Of a stretch of DNA of 64,000 nucleotides, positions 42,339 to 50,918 are shown piece by piece. A program made the translations under genes and the position numbers. Each line of letters opens with the position of its first letter. The stretch's first letter is position 1. The notes beneath the pieces are model-generated. The model ran no database searches. It saw only the letters and a program-made list of their open reading frames with translations, and was not told where the DNA came from. Source of the stretch: Collinsella sp. (GTDB lineage: Bacteria; Actinomycetota; Coriobacteriia; Coriobacteriales; Coriobacteriaceae); assembly GCA_019413925.1 (NCBI GenBank), contig DXMY01000031.1:1-64000 (forward strand). The letters run 5' to 3'.

Positions 42339-45300
42339 TTAGGCGAAGTAGGCTACGCCGCTCTCAAAGATCGGCATGAACTTGTCGCCGGGGACATGCT
42401 CGGGCACGTTGCGGTACAGGTTGTCGCCGCGACGCTCGGCATGGCCCATCTTGCCCAGGACGCGGCCGTCGGGGCTCGTGATGCCCTCGATGGCGAGTGC
42501 GGAGCCGTTGGGGTTGACGGAAAGGTCCATGCTGGGCTTGCCGTCCTCGCCCACGTACTGCGTGGCGACCTGGCCGTTGGCGATCAGCTGGGCGAGCACC
42601 TCGTCGTTGGCGACAAAGCGGCCCTCGCCGTGGCTGATGGCGACGGTGTAGGGGTCGTCGAGGCTGCACTGCGACAGCCACGGGGACAGGTTGGACGAGA
42701 TGCGGGTGCGCACCAGGCGGCTCTGATGGCGACCGATGGTGTTGAACGTCAGCGTGGGCGCATCGGGCGTGGCGTCGACGATGTCGCCGTAGGGTACCAG
42801 GCCGAGCTTGATCAGGGCCTGGAAGCCGTTGCAGATGCCCAGCATCAGGCCGTCGCGGGCCTTGAGCAGGTCGCGAACTGCCTCGGTGACCTCGGGAGCG
42901 CGGAAGAACGCCGTGATGAACTTGGCGGAGCCGTCGGGCTCGTCACCGCCCGAGAAGCCGCCGGGGATCATGACGATCTGGCTTTGGCGGATGCGACGGG
43001 CAAGCTCGTGGGTGCTTTCGGCAACAGCCTCGGGCGTGAGGTTGTTGATCACGAAGGTGTCGGCCTCGGCGCCGGCGGCGCGGAAGGCGCGGGCGCTGTC
43101 GTACTCGCAGTTGTTGCCGGGGAACACCGGGATAATCACGCGCGGGCGGGCGATTTTGGCGCCGCCGTACACGTGGATATCCTTGGTGCGATAGTCGATG
43201 GTCTCGACCTCGGGCTGCTCGCCGGTGCTGCGGTAGGCAAAGACACCTTCGATGCCGCTCTCCCAGGCCTCTTGGAGCTCGGAGAGCTCGATGACCTCGG
43301 AGCCGGTGTCGATGACATAGCCCTCGACGGTGGTGCCCAGGGGCTCGACGACAACGCCGTCGGCGACCTCGGGCAGCTCGGCGTCATCGGCGAGCTCGAC
43401 GATAAAGCTGCCGTAGAGCGGGGTGAAGAAGCTCTCCACGTCCACATCCTCGGCAAGCTCGATACCGATCTGGTTGCCGACGCACATCTTAAAGAGGCTC
43501 TCGGCGCCGCAGCCGTAGCCGGGCGTGGAGATGGCCAGGGCGTTGCCGGTAGCAGTGAGCGCCTCGACGGCGTCAAATGCGGCGAGCAGCTGCTGGGCAT
43601 CGGGACGGTAGTCCTCGCCGTAGGTGGCGGGGGCGATGCGGACGACGCGGTGCGTCAGACCCTTGAACTCAGGGGAGACAGCGCGCGCCGCGCGGCCCAC
43701 GGCCACAGCGAAGCTGATCAGGGTCGGCGGAACGTTGAGCTCGCCGGCCTCGTCCTCAAAGGAGCCGCTCATGGAGTCCTTGCCGCCGATGGCGCCGGCA
43801 CCCAGATCGACCTGGGCCATAAGGGCACCCAGGACGGCTGCCATGGGCTTGCCCCAACGCTCGGCCTCGGTGCGCAGGCGCTCGAAGTACTCCTGGAAGG
43901 AGAGGTAGGCGCGCTTGTGCTCAAAGCCGGCGGCAACGAGCTTGGCGATGGACTCGACTACGGACAGGTAGGCGCCCGCAAACTGGTCGGCCTCCATCAG
44001 GTAGGGGTTGAAGCCCCATGCCATAGCGCTCGCCGTGGTGGTCTCGCCGTCCACGGGGAACTTGGCGACCATGGCAGAGCTCGGAGTGAGCTGCGTCTTG
44101 CCGCCAAAGGGCATGAGCACGGTCGCGGCGCCGATGGTGGAGTCGAAGCGCTCGGAAAGGCCCTTGTTGGAGGCGACGTTGAGGTCGGTGACAAGCGAGG
44201 TCATGCGCTCGGCAAGCGTGGTGCCGGCCCAGCTGGGCTGCCACACGCTACGGGCGCAGACGTGGGCGACCTGGTGCTTGGGCGCACCGTTGGAGTTGAG
44301 GAACTCGCGGGACAGGTCGACGATGGCGACGCCGTTCCAGGCCATGCGCATGCGCGGCTCGGCGGTAACCTCGGCGATGACGGTCGCCTCCAGGTTCTCC
44401 TCGGCGGCGTAGCCCATGAACTCATCGACGTCACCATCGGCGACGGCGCAGGCCATGCGCTCCTGGGACTCGGAGATGGCGAGCTCAGTGCCGTCAAGAC
44501 CGTCGTACTTCTTGGTCACGGTGTCCAGGTCCACGTACAGGCCGTCGGCAAGCTCGCCCACGGCGACCGAGACGCCGCCAGCGCCAAAGTCATTGCAGCG
44601 CTTGATCAGACGGCAGGCGTCGCCGCGGCGGAACAGGCGCTGCAGCTTGCGCTCGACCGGGGCGTTGCCCTTCTGGACCTCGGCACCCGAGGTCTCGATG
44701 GACTCGGTGTTCTGGGTCTTGGAAGAGCCGGTAGCGCCACCGATGCCATCACGGCCAGTGCGGCCGCCCAGCAGGATGATCTTGTCGGTGGGGGCGGGGC
44801 ACTCGCGACGCACGTGGTTTGCCGGGGTGGCGCCCACGACGGCGCCGACCTCCATACGCTTGGCGACGTAGCCGGGGTGATAGAGTTCGTTGACCTGACC
44901 GGTGGCAAGGCCGATCTGGTTGCCGTAGCTGGAGTAGCCGGCGGCAGCAGTGGTCACGAGCTTACGCTGCGGCAGCTTGCCCTCGAGCGTCTCGGACACG
45001 GGGACGGTGGGGTCGCCGGCGCCGGTGACACGCATGGCCTGGTACACGTAGCTGCGGCCCGACAGCGGGTCGCGGATGGCACCGCCCACGCAGGTGGCGG
45101 CACCACCGAAGGGCTCGATCTCGGTCGGGTGGTTGTGGGTCTCGTTCTTAAAGAGGAACAGCCAGTCCTGGTCCTCGCCGTCGACATCGACCTTCACCTT
45201 GACGGTGCAGGCGTTGATCTCCTCGGACTCGTCGACATCGGTCATGACGCCGGTCTTCTTGAGGTACTTGGCGCCGATGGTGCCCATGTCCATGAGGCAG

Positions 45301-46085
45301 ACGGGCTTGGTGTCGCGACCGAGTTCGTGGCGCATCTCCATGTAGCGGTCGAAGGCCTGCTGCACCACGGCGTCGTCGATCGTCACGTCGTCCAGGACGG
45401 TGCCGAAGGTGGTGTGGCGGCAGTGATCAGACCAGTAGGTGTCGATCACGCGGATCTCGGTGATGGTGGGGTCGCGATCCTCATCGCGGAAGTACTGCTG
45501 GCAGAAGGCGATGTCCGCCTCGTCCATGGCAAGGCCGCGCTCGGAAATAAAGGCGGCAAGGCCGGCTTCGTCGAGCTCGCGGAAACCGTCGAGCACCTCG
45601 ACGGGCTGGGGCTCGGGGGTCTCCATGTACAGCGTCTCGGGCAGGTCGAGCGAGGCGATGCGCGCCTCGACGGGGTTCACCACGTAGTGCTTGATGGCAT
45701 CGATGGCGGCCTCGTCCAGAGCGCCCGAGATCATATAGACCTTGGCGGAGCGCACGGCGGGGCGCTCGCCCTGGCTGATGAGCTGCACGCACTCGCTGGC
45801 GGAGTCGGCGCGCTGGTCAAACTGGCCAGGCAGGAATTCGACGGCAAAGACGGCGCCATCGCTTGCGGGGAGCTCGTCGTAGGTCACATCGACCTGGGGC
45901 TCGCTAAAGACGGTCGGCACGCAGGACCGGAAAAGCTCCTTGTCGATGCCCTCGACGTCGTAGCGGTTGATAATCCTCAGGGCCTCGATGCCCTTGATGC
46001 CGAGAATTTCGGTCAGCTCGCCCTTGAGCTGCTGAGCCTCGACGTCGAACCCGGGTTTCTTCTCCACGTAGATACGAGAGACCAT
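42339..46085 (-). CDS. purL: Phosphoribosylformylglycinamidine synthase, single-chain PurL
   Basis: 1248 residues. It makes FGAM from FGAR, glutamine and ATP in de novo purine synthesis. Unlike the split PurS/PurL/PurQ of many Gram-positives, all parts are fused: an N-terminal PurS-like region, the synthase core (SDHCRHTTFGT, FKNETHNHPTEIEPFGG, GKTQLTPSSAM) and a C-terminal glutaminase with IMIPGGFSGGDEPDGSAKFI, the nucleophile in MLGICNGFQAL and SHGEGRF. The length is close to the ~1250-1300 residues of single-chain enzymes. The start at ATG 46085 is followed by VSRIYVEKK; an in-frame extension upstream is rejected because it lacks a ribosome site. Faces away from the antiporter. Confidence 0.95.
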   Translation of the reverse strand: MVSRIYVEKKPGFDVEAQQLKGELTEILGIKGIEALRIINRYDVEGIDKELFRSCVPTVFSEPQVDVTYDELPASDGAVFAVEFLPGQFDQRADSASECVQLISQGERPAVRSAKVYMISGALDEAAIDAIKHYVVNPVEARIASLDLPETLYMETPEPQPVEVLDGFRELDEAGLAAFISERGLAMDEADIAFCQQYFRDEDRDPTITEIRVIDTYWSDHCRHTTFGTVLDDVTIDDAVVQQAFDRYMEMRHELGRDTKPVCLMDMGTIGAKYLKKTGVMTDVDESEEINACTVKVKVDVDGEDQDWLFLFKNETHNHPTEIEPFGGAATCVGGAIRDPLSGRSYVYQAMRVTGAGDPTVPVSETLEGKLPQRKLVTTAAAGYSSYGNQIGLATGQVNELYHPGYVAKRMEVGAVVGATPANHVRRECPAPTDKIILLGGRTGRDGIGGATGSSKTQNTESIETSGAEVQKGNAPVERKLQRLFRRGDACRLIKRCNDFGAGGVSVAVGELADGLYVDLDTVTKKYDGLDGTELAISESQERMACAVADGDVDEFMGYAAEENLEATVIAEVTAEPRMRMAWNGVAIVDLSREFLNSNGAPKHQVAHVCARSVWQPSWAGTTLAERMTSLVTDLNVASNKGLSERFDSTIGAATVLMPFGGKTQLTPSSAMVAKFPVDGETTTASAMAWGFNPYLMEADQFAGAYLSVVESIAKLVAAGFEHKRAYLSFQEYFERLRTEAERWGKPMAAVLGALMAQVDLGAGAIGGKDSMSGSFEDEAGELNVPPTLISFAVAVGRAARAVSPEFKGLTHRVVRIAPATYGEDYRPDAQQLLAAFDAVEALTATGNALAISTPGYGCGAESLFKMCVGNQIGIELAEDVDVESFFTPLYGSFIVELADDAELPEVADGVVVEPLGTTVEGYVIDTGSEVIELSELQEAWESGIEGVFAYRSTGEQPEVETIDYRTKDIHVYGGAKIARPRVIIPVFPGNNCEYDSARAFRAAGAEADTFVINNLTPEAVAESTHELARRIRQSQIVMIPGGFSGGDEPDGSAKFITAFFRAPEVTEAVRDLLKARDGLMLGICNGFQALIKLGLVPYGDIVDATPDAPTLTFNTIGRHQSRLVRTRISSNLSPWLSQCSLDDPYTVAISHGEGRFVANDEVLAQLIANGQVATQYVGEDGKPSMDLSVNPNGSALAIEGITSPDGRVLGKMGHAERRGDNLYRNVPEHVPGDKFMPIFESGVAYFA

Positions 46086-46269
46086 TGGTTCCTGCCTTCC
46101 TGATCGGTTGGGCGTACGGTACGGTATGCGGCAGCGGTCGGTTTGCGGGGTCTGCCCTGCGGTCGCCTTGAGCCACATGTTTGTAAACCTCACTATGATA
46201 CGACAGCTCTCGGCGCGTTGAGGACGGCGAGGGTGCTACAGTGAAGCGCAAACAAGAGAAAGGCATCAC

Positions 46270-47832
46270 ATGGCATTCGTTTCGCTCGCCATCATCGCAC
46301 TCGTGGCCTTTGCGAGTCCTTTTATCGCCTCGGCGATTCCCGGAAAACCCGTTCCCGAGACGGTCTTTTTGCTCGTGCTCGGCGCGGTACTGGGACCCCA
46401 TATGCTCGGCGTCATCCATGTAGATGCTGAGGTCTCGCTGGTGTCCGAGCTGGGCCTGGCCTTTTTGTTCCTGCTTGCCGGCTTTGAGATCGACCCCAAG
46501 AGCATCACGGGCGTCGAGGGGCGCTACGGCTTGGCGACGTGGGTCGTCACGTTTGGTATCGCCTGGCTTGCCGTGCGCTTTACCCCGTGGTTCTCAGTCA
46601 GTCATTTCGACGGTATCGCCGTGACGCTTGCCCTCACTTCGACGGCGCTCGGTACGCTTGTGCCCATCATGCGTGAGCGCTCGCTCACCGGCACGCGCGT
46701 GGGCGACTCGATTCTCGCGTATGGCACTTGGGGCGAGCTCGGTCCCGTGCTCGCCATGTCGGTGCTGTTGTCTGCCCGCACTGGCATCCAAACGCTCGTT
46801 ATCCTTGGCTTGTTTGCGGTGGTTTGCGTGTTGCTGGCCGTGGTCCCGAGCCGCTCCAAGCGCGTCGGCAGCCGCTTCTTTGCATTTGTTGAGGAGCGCG
46901 CCGATACCACGTCGCAGACCTTCGTGCGCCTGACGGTGCTCATTCTGGTCACGCTCGTGGCATTCTCGGCTGTCTTTGATCTCGACATCGTGTTGGGTTC
47001 TTTTGCCGCCGGCTTTGTCCTGCGCTATATCATCCCCGAGGGCAACCATACGCTCGAGACCAAGCTCGACGGTCTGGCCTACGGTTTTTTGATTCCGGTG
47101 TTCTTTACCGTATCGGGCGCAAAGATCGATCTGACGGCCGTGGCGTCGCGCCCGGGTCTGCTCGTGGGCTTTATCGTGGCGTTGTTGATTATTCGTGCCG
47201 TGCCCATTCTTATTTCCATGAGCATTTGTCCTGCGACGCGCGATGTGTCGGCGTATGGTCGCATTACCGTGGCCCTGTACTGCACCACGGCGCTGCCGAT
47301 CATCGTTGCCGTTACGAGCGTTGCCGTCAACGCGGGCGCGCTGTCGCAAGATATTGCGTCGGTCATGGTTGCCGCCGGTGCCATCACGGTGTTCTTGATG
47401 CCATTGCTCGCGCAGCTCTTCTACCGCGTGGTGGATGCCGCACCGGTCGCCGCCGTGGCAGAGGTTGCCGAGCATCCATCCGATGCGCTCGACATCTTGC
47501 GCGCCCACCACGACCTAGCGAGCTTGCTCGCGCGCGAGCACGAGCTGCTGACCTCGCATGGCCATGGTCGCGTATTCGAGGGCCTGCCTACGCTCGATAC
47601 GATTGCCGAGCGTCTTTCCGCCGAGGCAGCGAGCGGCCACATCGATGCCCGCATCGTGGACGCGGCGCACCTGCTTGCCGATAAGACCTATGGAGACGAG
47701 GTCGACCCGTCCGAGCTGACTCCGCGTGAGCGCCGCCGCCTGGAGCGCGCCAAGCTCGCTGTGCGCGAATACCGCCGCCGCATGCTGGAGCTCTATGCGC
47801 GCGAAGAAGCCGAAGACGACGACGGTAAGTAG
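46270..47832 (+). CDS. Cation:proton antiporter (CPA2-like)
   Basis: 520 residues. The first ~390 residues have about twelve membrane segments typical of the Na+/H+ exchanger fold (FLLVLGAVLGPHMLGVIHV, LGLAFLFLLAGFEIDPKSI, ALTSTALGTLVPIMRERSL, GSFAAGFVLRYIIPEGNHTLE). The last ~130 residues are soluble, helical and charged with no recognisable NAD-binding (TrkA_N/RCK) glycine motif. A K+/H+ or Na+/H+ exchange role in pH or salt control is probable. ATG follows AGAGAAAGG. Divergent from purL by 184 bases. Confidence 0.9.
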   Translation: MAFVSLAIIALVAFASPFIASAIPGKPVPETVFLLVLGAVLGPHMLGVIHVDAEVSLVSELGLAFLFLLAGFEIDPKSITGVEGRYGLATWVVTFGIAWLAVRFTPWFSVSHFDGIAVTLALTSTALGTLVPIMRERSLTGTRVGDSILAYGTWGELGPVLAMSVLLSARTGIQTLVILGLFAVVCVLLAVVPSRSKRVGSRFFAFVEERADTTSQTFVRLTVLILVTLVAFSAVFDLDIVLGSFAAGFVLRYIIPEGNHTLETKLDGLAYGFLIPVFFTVSGAKIDLTAVASRPGLLVGFIVALLIIRAVPILISMSICPATRDVSAYGRITVALYCTTALPIIVAVTSVAVNAGALSQDIASVMVAAGAITVFLMPLLAQLFYRVVDAAPVAAVAEVAEHPSDALDILRAHHDLASLLAREHELLTSHGHGRVFEGLPTLDTIAERLSAEAASGHIDARIVDAAHLLADKTYGDEVDPSELTPRERRRLERAKLAVREYRRRMLELYAREEAEDDDGK

Positions 47833-47845
47833 TCGATACTTTCTC

Positions 47846-48018
47846 GGGGAAGCCGCGTCCCGCTTTGAAGGCTCGGAACGGGATGTGGTTTCCGAAACGG
47901 GGGCCGTTGGGAAGCTGTGTCCCGGAATGGGCGCTCAGAGTGGGATGCAGTTTCCGCAAGGAGGTCCTGGGGGAAACCGTGCCCCGTTCTGATCCGAAAT
48001 ACTGGGACATAGCTTCCC
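47846..48018. repeat. Array of six alternating inverted repeat units
   Basis: A 16-base unit close to GGGAAGCTGTGTCCCG occurs six times, alternately direct and inverted: 47846-47862 (+), 47879-47894 (-), 47909-47924 (+), 47941-47956 (-), 47969-47986 (+), 48003-48018 (-). Starts are 33, 30, 32, 28 and 34 bases apart, about three DNA turns. It reads as three copies of a ~62-base palindromic unit, degenerate, in the 284-base gap between the antiporter stop and the SDR gene, like a REP/BIME element. No coding frame fits. Confidence 0.75.
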
Positions 48019-48034
48019 TTTCATAACAGGAGAA

Positions 48035-48074
48035 GGCGCGCTGTCTGTAGTTGATTCAGACGGCGCGCCTTTTT
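48035..48074 (+). terminator. Terminator after the repeat array
   Basis: GGCGCGCTGTCTG (48035-48047) pairs with CAGACGGCGCGCC (48057-48069) with one mismatch in the middle, then TTTTT. It probably ends the antiporter transcript; on the minus strand it also follows the SDR gene. Confidence 0.87.
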
Positions 48075-48116
48075 GGTTGAGCTATGTTGAAACTTGAAGC
48101 CAAAGCTTGTGGCTCC

Positions 48117-48866
48117 TTAGGAGCGGGCGGCTCCGTCGACGGGGAGCACGGCGCCCGTGACATAGGAGGACATGTCGCTCGCCAGGAAAACAAAGGCGTT
48201 GGCGACATCCTCGGGCTCGCCCATACGACCCAGCGGAATGGTGGCGATGATGGGCTTGATGACCTCTTCGGGCAGGTTGGCGACCATGTCGGTCTTAGTC
48301 ACGCCGGGGGCGACGGCGTTGACGCGGATGCCCATGGGAGCGAGCTCGCGCGAGAGCGACTGGACCATACCGTTGACGGCAAACTTGGACGTGGGGTAAC
48401 CGACGCCGGAGGGCTGGCCGTACTTGGCGACCATCGAGCTTGTGGTAGTGATGGTGCCGCCGTGGCCGGCCTCGGTCATGATCTTGGCGGCAGCCTGGTG
48501 GCCATTAAAGACGGCGACGACGTTAAGGTCCATGACCTTTGCGAACTCCTCGGCCGTATAGTTAAGGAGCGGCGAGCGCTGGGAGATGCCGGCATTGTTG
48601 ACGACCGTGTCCAAGCCGCCCATGTCAGCGGCAGCCTGGGTAAAGGCCTCGGTCACGGCTTCGAGCGAGGTGAGATCGCAGGAGCGACCCCAGACCTTGG
48701 CGTCGGGATAGGCGGCTGTCAGCTTCTCAACGGCCGTGTCGGCAGTCTCCTGGCGCGAGCCAAAGACGGTGACGGCAGCGCCTTCCTCGATAAAACGGCA
48801 GGCGATGGCATAGCCGATACCGCGTGTGCCTCCGGTGATGATTGCTTTCTTGCCCTCGAGCAACAT
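48117..48866 (-). CDS. Short-chain dehydrogenase/reductase (FabG-like)
   Basis: 249 residues. GGTRGIGYAIACRF (cofactor Gly-rich loop), VNNAGISQRSP, the SSMVAKYGQPSGVGYPTSKFAV active-site segment with the Ser-Tyr-Lys triad (YPTSK), and PGVTKTDM are classic SDR features; the protein is of the length of FabG and glucose/3-alpha-hydroxysteroid dehydrogenases. It is not next to fatty acid genes, so a secondary ketoreductase, for example for sugars or steroids, is equally possible. ATG 48866 follows GAGAGGAAGC. A putative operator lies 72 bases upstream. Confidence 0.9.
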   Translation of the reverse strand: MLLEGKKAIITGGTRGIGYAIACRFIEEGAAVTVFGSRQETADTAVEKLTAAYPDAKVWGRSCDLTSLEAVTEAFTQAAADMGGLDTVVNNAGISQRSPLLNYTAEEFAKVMDLNVVAVFNGHQAAAKIMTEAGHGGTITTTSSMVAKYGQPSGVGYPTSKFAVNGMVQSLSRELAPMGIRVNAVAPGVTKTDMVANLPEEVIKPIIATIPLGRMGEPEDVANAFVFLASDMSSYVTGAVLPVDGAARS

Positions 48867-48937
48867 GGTGCTTCCTCTCATCGCGGGCGGACATTCGCAG
48901 CACAGCGTAGCGGTAGTCGGAATCGGCCGCGTTTGCA

Positions 48938-48969
48938 TATCGGTGAACGGTAGCCCGCGTTACCGATGA
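48938..48969 (-). promoter_or_regulatory. Candidate operator before the SDR gene
   Basis: Read on the minus strand, TACCGTTCACCGATA (48938-48952) differs by two bases from the dyad TACCGTTCATCGGTA before the PTS gene at 8993. A second half site TCATCGGTAA (48960-48969, minus) matches the same dyad. This suggests a shared regulator of both units. Confidence 0.4.
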
Positions 48970-49019
48970 GCGGCTCGCGCAAATGTGCTTTGCCGTTGTG
49001 CTTAGGGCAGGTGACAAAA

Positions 49020-49049
49020 GGGCTCCCGTCCCACATCGGACGGGAGCCC
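49020..49049 (-). terminator. Terminator of hom
   Basis: GGGCTCCCGTCC (49020-49031) and GGACGGGAGCCC (49038-49049) form a perfect 12-base stem; on the minus strand it is followed by TTTTGTC. It ends the hom transcript. Confidence 0.9.
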
Positions 49050-49080
49050 TCAAGGCGCGTATTGCTAGGCGAGCGTTGGG

Positions 49081-50424
49081 CTAGTTCGCCATGACGCCTT
49101 CGGTCCAAGCCTCAACGTCCTCGATGCGCAGGACGTTGGCGACCTCGGCCACGCAGCCGACGCTGGCAAGCTCGGCGGCGGCAGCCTGGACGTCCTTCTC
49201 GAGCGCGCGGTGCGTCAGGAAGATGACCGAGCAGGCATCGCTGACGCCCGACTTGCCGTCCTCGACCTGGTTGATGAGCGAGATCGAGATGTTATGCTTG
49301 GCAAAGATGTCGACCGTCTCGGACAGGGCGCCCACGCGGTCGGCGACCTTCAGGCGCACATAGTACTTGGTCTGGAGCTCGTCCATGGGCTTAAAGGCGA
49401 GGTTGTGGCCATAGGGCTCAATCTCGGGCAGCGGAGCCACGCCGCGGCTGATCTGCTCGGAGAGCGACAGGATATCGCCCACGACGGCGCTCGCGGTGGG
49501 GAAGGAGCCTGCGCCCGCGCCGTAGAACATGGTCTCGCCCACGGCGTCGCCTACCACGTAGACGGCGTTCATGGCGCCGTTGACCTTGGCGAGCATATGG
49601 TCTGCGGGGATCAGCGTGGGATGCACGCGAACGTCGACGCCAGCGTCGGTGTTGCGGGCGATGCCGAGCAGTTTGATGGTGTAGCCGAGCTCGCGGGCCT
49701 GGGCGATGTCCTCGGCGCCGATGGTGCGGATACCCTGCTGGTACACATCATCGGTGGTAACGCGGGTGCCAAAGCCGATGGAGGCGAGGATGGCCGTCTT
49801 GCTGGCGGCATCGAAGCCGTCGACGTCGGCGGACGGGTCGGCCTCGGCATAGCCCTTAGCCTGTGCGTCGGCGAGCACGTCAGCGTAATCGGCGCCCTCG
49901 GCGTCCATGCGCGACAGGATGTAGTTGGTGGTGCCGTTGAGGATGCCGGCGATGGTCAGGATCTTGTTACCCACCAGGTCGTGCTCGAGTGTGCTGACAA
50001 TGGGGATGCCGCCACCGCAGCTGGCCTCGCACTTAATCTGCACGCCGCACGCACGCGCCTTCTCGGCAAGCGTCTCGACGTGACGGCCCAGCAGGGCCTT
50101 GTTGGCAGAGACGACGTGCTTGCCGTGCTCAAAGGCGGTGGTGAAGATCTCGGTCGCGGGGTGCTCGCCGCCGATGAGTTCGACGACGATATCGACGGCG
50201 GGGTCGGTGACGACGTCGTGCCAGTCACTCGTGAAGGCCTCGCGCTCAATGCCTGCCGCCTCGGCCTGCTCCCAGGCAAGCGCGCAGGCGCGGGTCAGCT
50301 TAAGGTCGATGCCGTAGGCTGCCAGGTACTCATCGTGGTGGCTCTTGATCAGACGGGCCACGCCGCCGCCGACGGTTCCCAGGCCGATCAGACCGACGTT
50401 CACGGTGCGCAGGGGTTCGCTCAT
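49081..50424 (-). CDS. hom: Homoserine dehydrogenase
   Basis: 447 residues. NVGLIGLGTVGGGVARLI (NAD-binding), VVELIGG, SANKALLGRH, and the catalytic-domain KCEASCGGGIPIVSTLEHDLVGNKI, then a C-terminal ACT domain (DRVGALSETVDIFAKHNISISLINQ) that binds an amino acid for feedback. It makes homoserine from aspartate semialdehyde, leading to threonine, methionine and isoleucine. The ACT domain gives the ~440-residue length of allosterically regulated forms. ATG after GGAGCTATCT. Its neighbour on the other strand is the livK importer, itself for branched-chain amino acids. Confidence 0.95.
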   Translation of the reverse strand: MSEPLRTVNVGLIGLGTVGGGVARLIKSHHDEYLAAYGIDLKLTRACALAWEQAEAAGIEREAFTSDWHDVVTDPAVDIVVELIGGEHPATEIFTTAFEHGKHVVSANKALLGRHVETLAEKARACGVQIKCEASCGGGIPIVSTLEHDLVGNKILTIAGILNGTTNYILSRMDAEGADYADVLADAQAKGYAEADPSADVDGFDAASKTAILASIGFGTRVTTDDVYQQGIRTIGAEDIAQARELGYTIKLLGIARNTDAGVDVRVHPTLIPADHMLAKVNGAMNAVYVVGDAVGETMFYGAGAGSFPTASAVVGDILSLSEQISRGVAPLPEIEPYGHNLAFKPMDELQTKYYVRLKVADRVGALSETVDIFAKHNISISLINQVEDGKSGVSDACSVIFLTHRALEKDVQAAAAELASVGCVAEVANVLRIEDVEAWTEGVMAN

Positions 50425-50918
50425 AGATAGCTCCTTCGTGCATCTTATGGATGGATTAACCGCTTAAAGGTTGAGTGCATTCTAGCGTGAACAGAGGGCG
50501 CGTGCTCGCCAGGCAACAGGAGTCGCACAAAACGGCACCCCCGAAACGCTGCGGAAACATTGGAAACATGCTCGCTACAAACGGAACTCCGTAACAAACT
50601 GTCAACGTTTGCACCATAAGGTTTGCCCTGTACCGCAAGACGGCCGCATCGCGGCTAGCGAAAAGGGGGACACCATGTTTATTAAGAGCGGGAACGCTTG
50701 TAACAGAATGGAAACATTACTTTTACACAATAAAGTGGCATTACTGCATAAAAAAATAGAAATACGCAGAAATATGGATAAATGAACAAATCCAAAGAAA
50801 AGTTGAAATAATCGCCACTTTTCCTAACTAAAGCGTCTACTATTTTGCGAACGCCGAACACGGCGAAGGATGGCCTGTCGGGTAACCAAAACCCGACGAG
50901 ATTTGAGAGGAGAGCCGC
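50425..50918. other. AU-rich divergent intergenic region before livK
   Basis: 494 bases, with a middle section (about 50690-50850) that is clearly AT-rich compared with its neighbours. The 8-mer GGAAACAT occurs three times (50553, 50562 and 50710). A hom -10 candidate, TAGAAT read on the minus strand, is at 50479-50484. The region also contains a small ORF (50675) and hairpins at 50852-50865 (CGCCG/CGGCG) and 50877-50897 (GTCGGGT/ACCCGAC), the latter ending 21 bases before the livK start. No strong promoter could be chosen. Confidence 0.45.
50675..50785 (+). CDS. Possible leader peptide of the liv operon
   Basis: A 36-residue ORF with an excellent ribosome site (AAAAGGGGGACACC before ATG). 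It begins MFIKSGNACNRMETLLLHNK and is rich in branched-chain residues: LLL, V, LL, I and I within about 20 codons, Leu and Ile together near a third of that section. It lies 134 bases before livK, with two hairpins between. Leader peptides with clustered regulatory codons are known in amino acid attenuation. Whether it is translated is unproven; no homolog is recognised and the hairpins lack U-runs. Confidence 0.4.
   Translation: MFIKSGNACNRMETLLLHNKVALLHKKIEIRRNMDK

Noticed and set aside
42108..46103. Plus-strand open frame of about 1330 codons across the purL locus
   Set aside because: It is antisense to purL and codes only Gly/Leu/Ala/His-rich sequence typical of a shadow frame in GC-rich DNA. 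PurL on the minus strand has full catalytic motifs.
47846..48018. A CRISPR array
   Set aside because: The repeats alternate in orientation, are imperfect and have no unique equal spacers; no cas genes are nearby.
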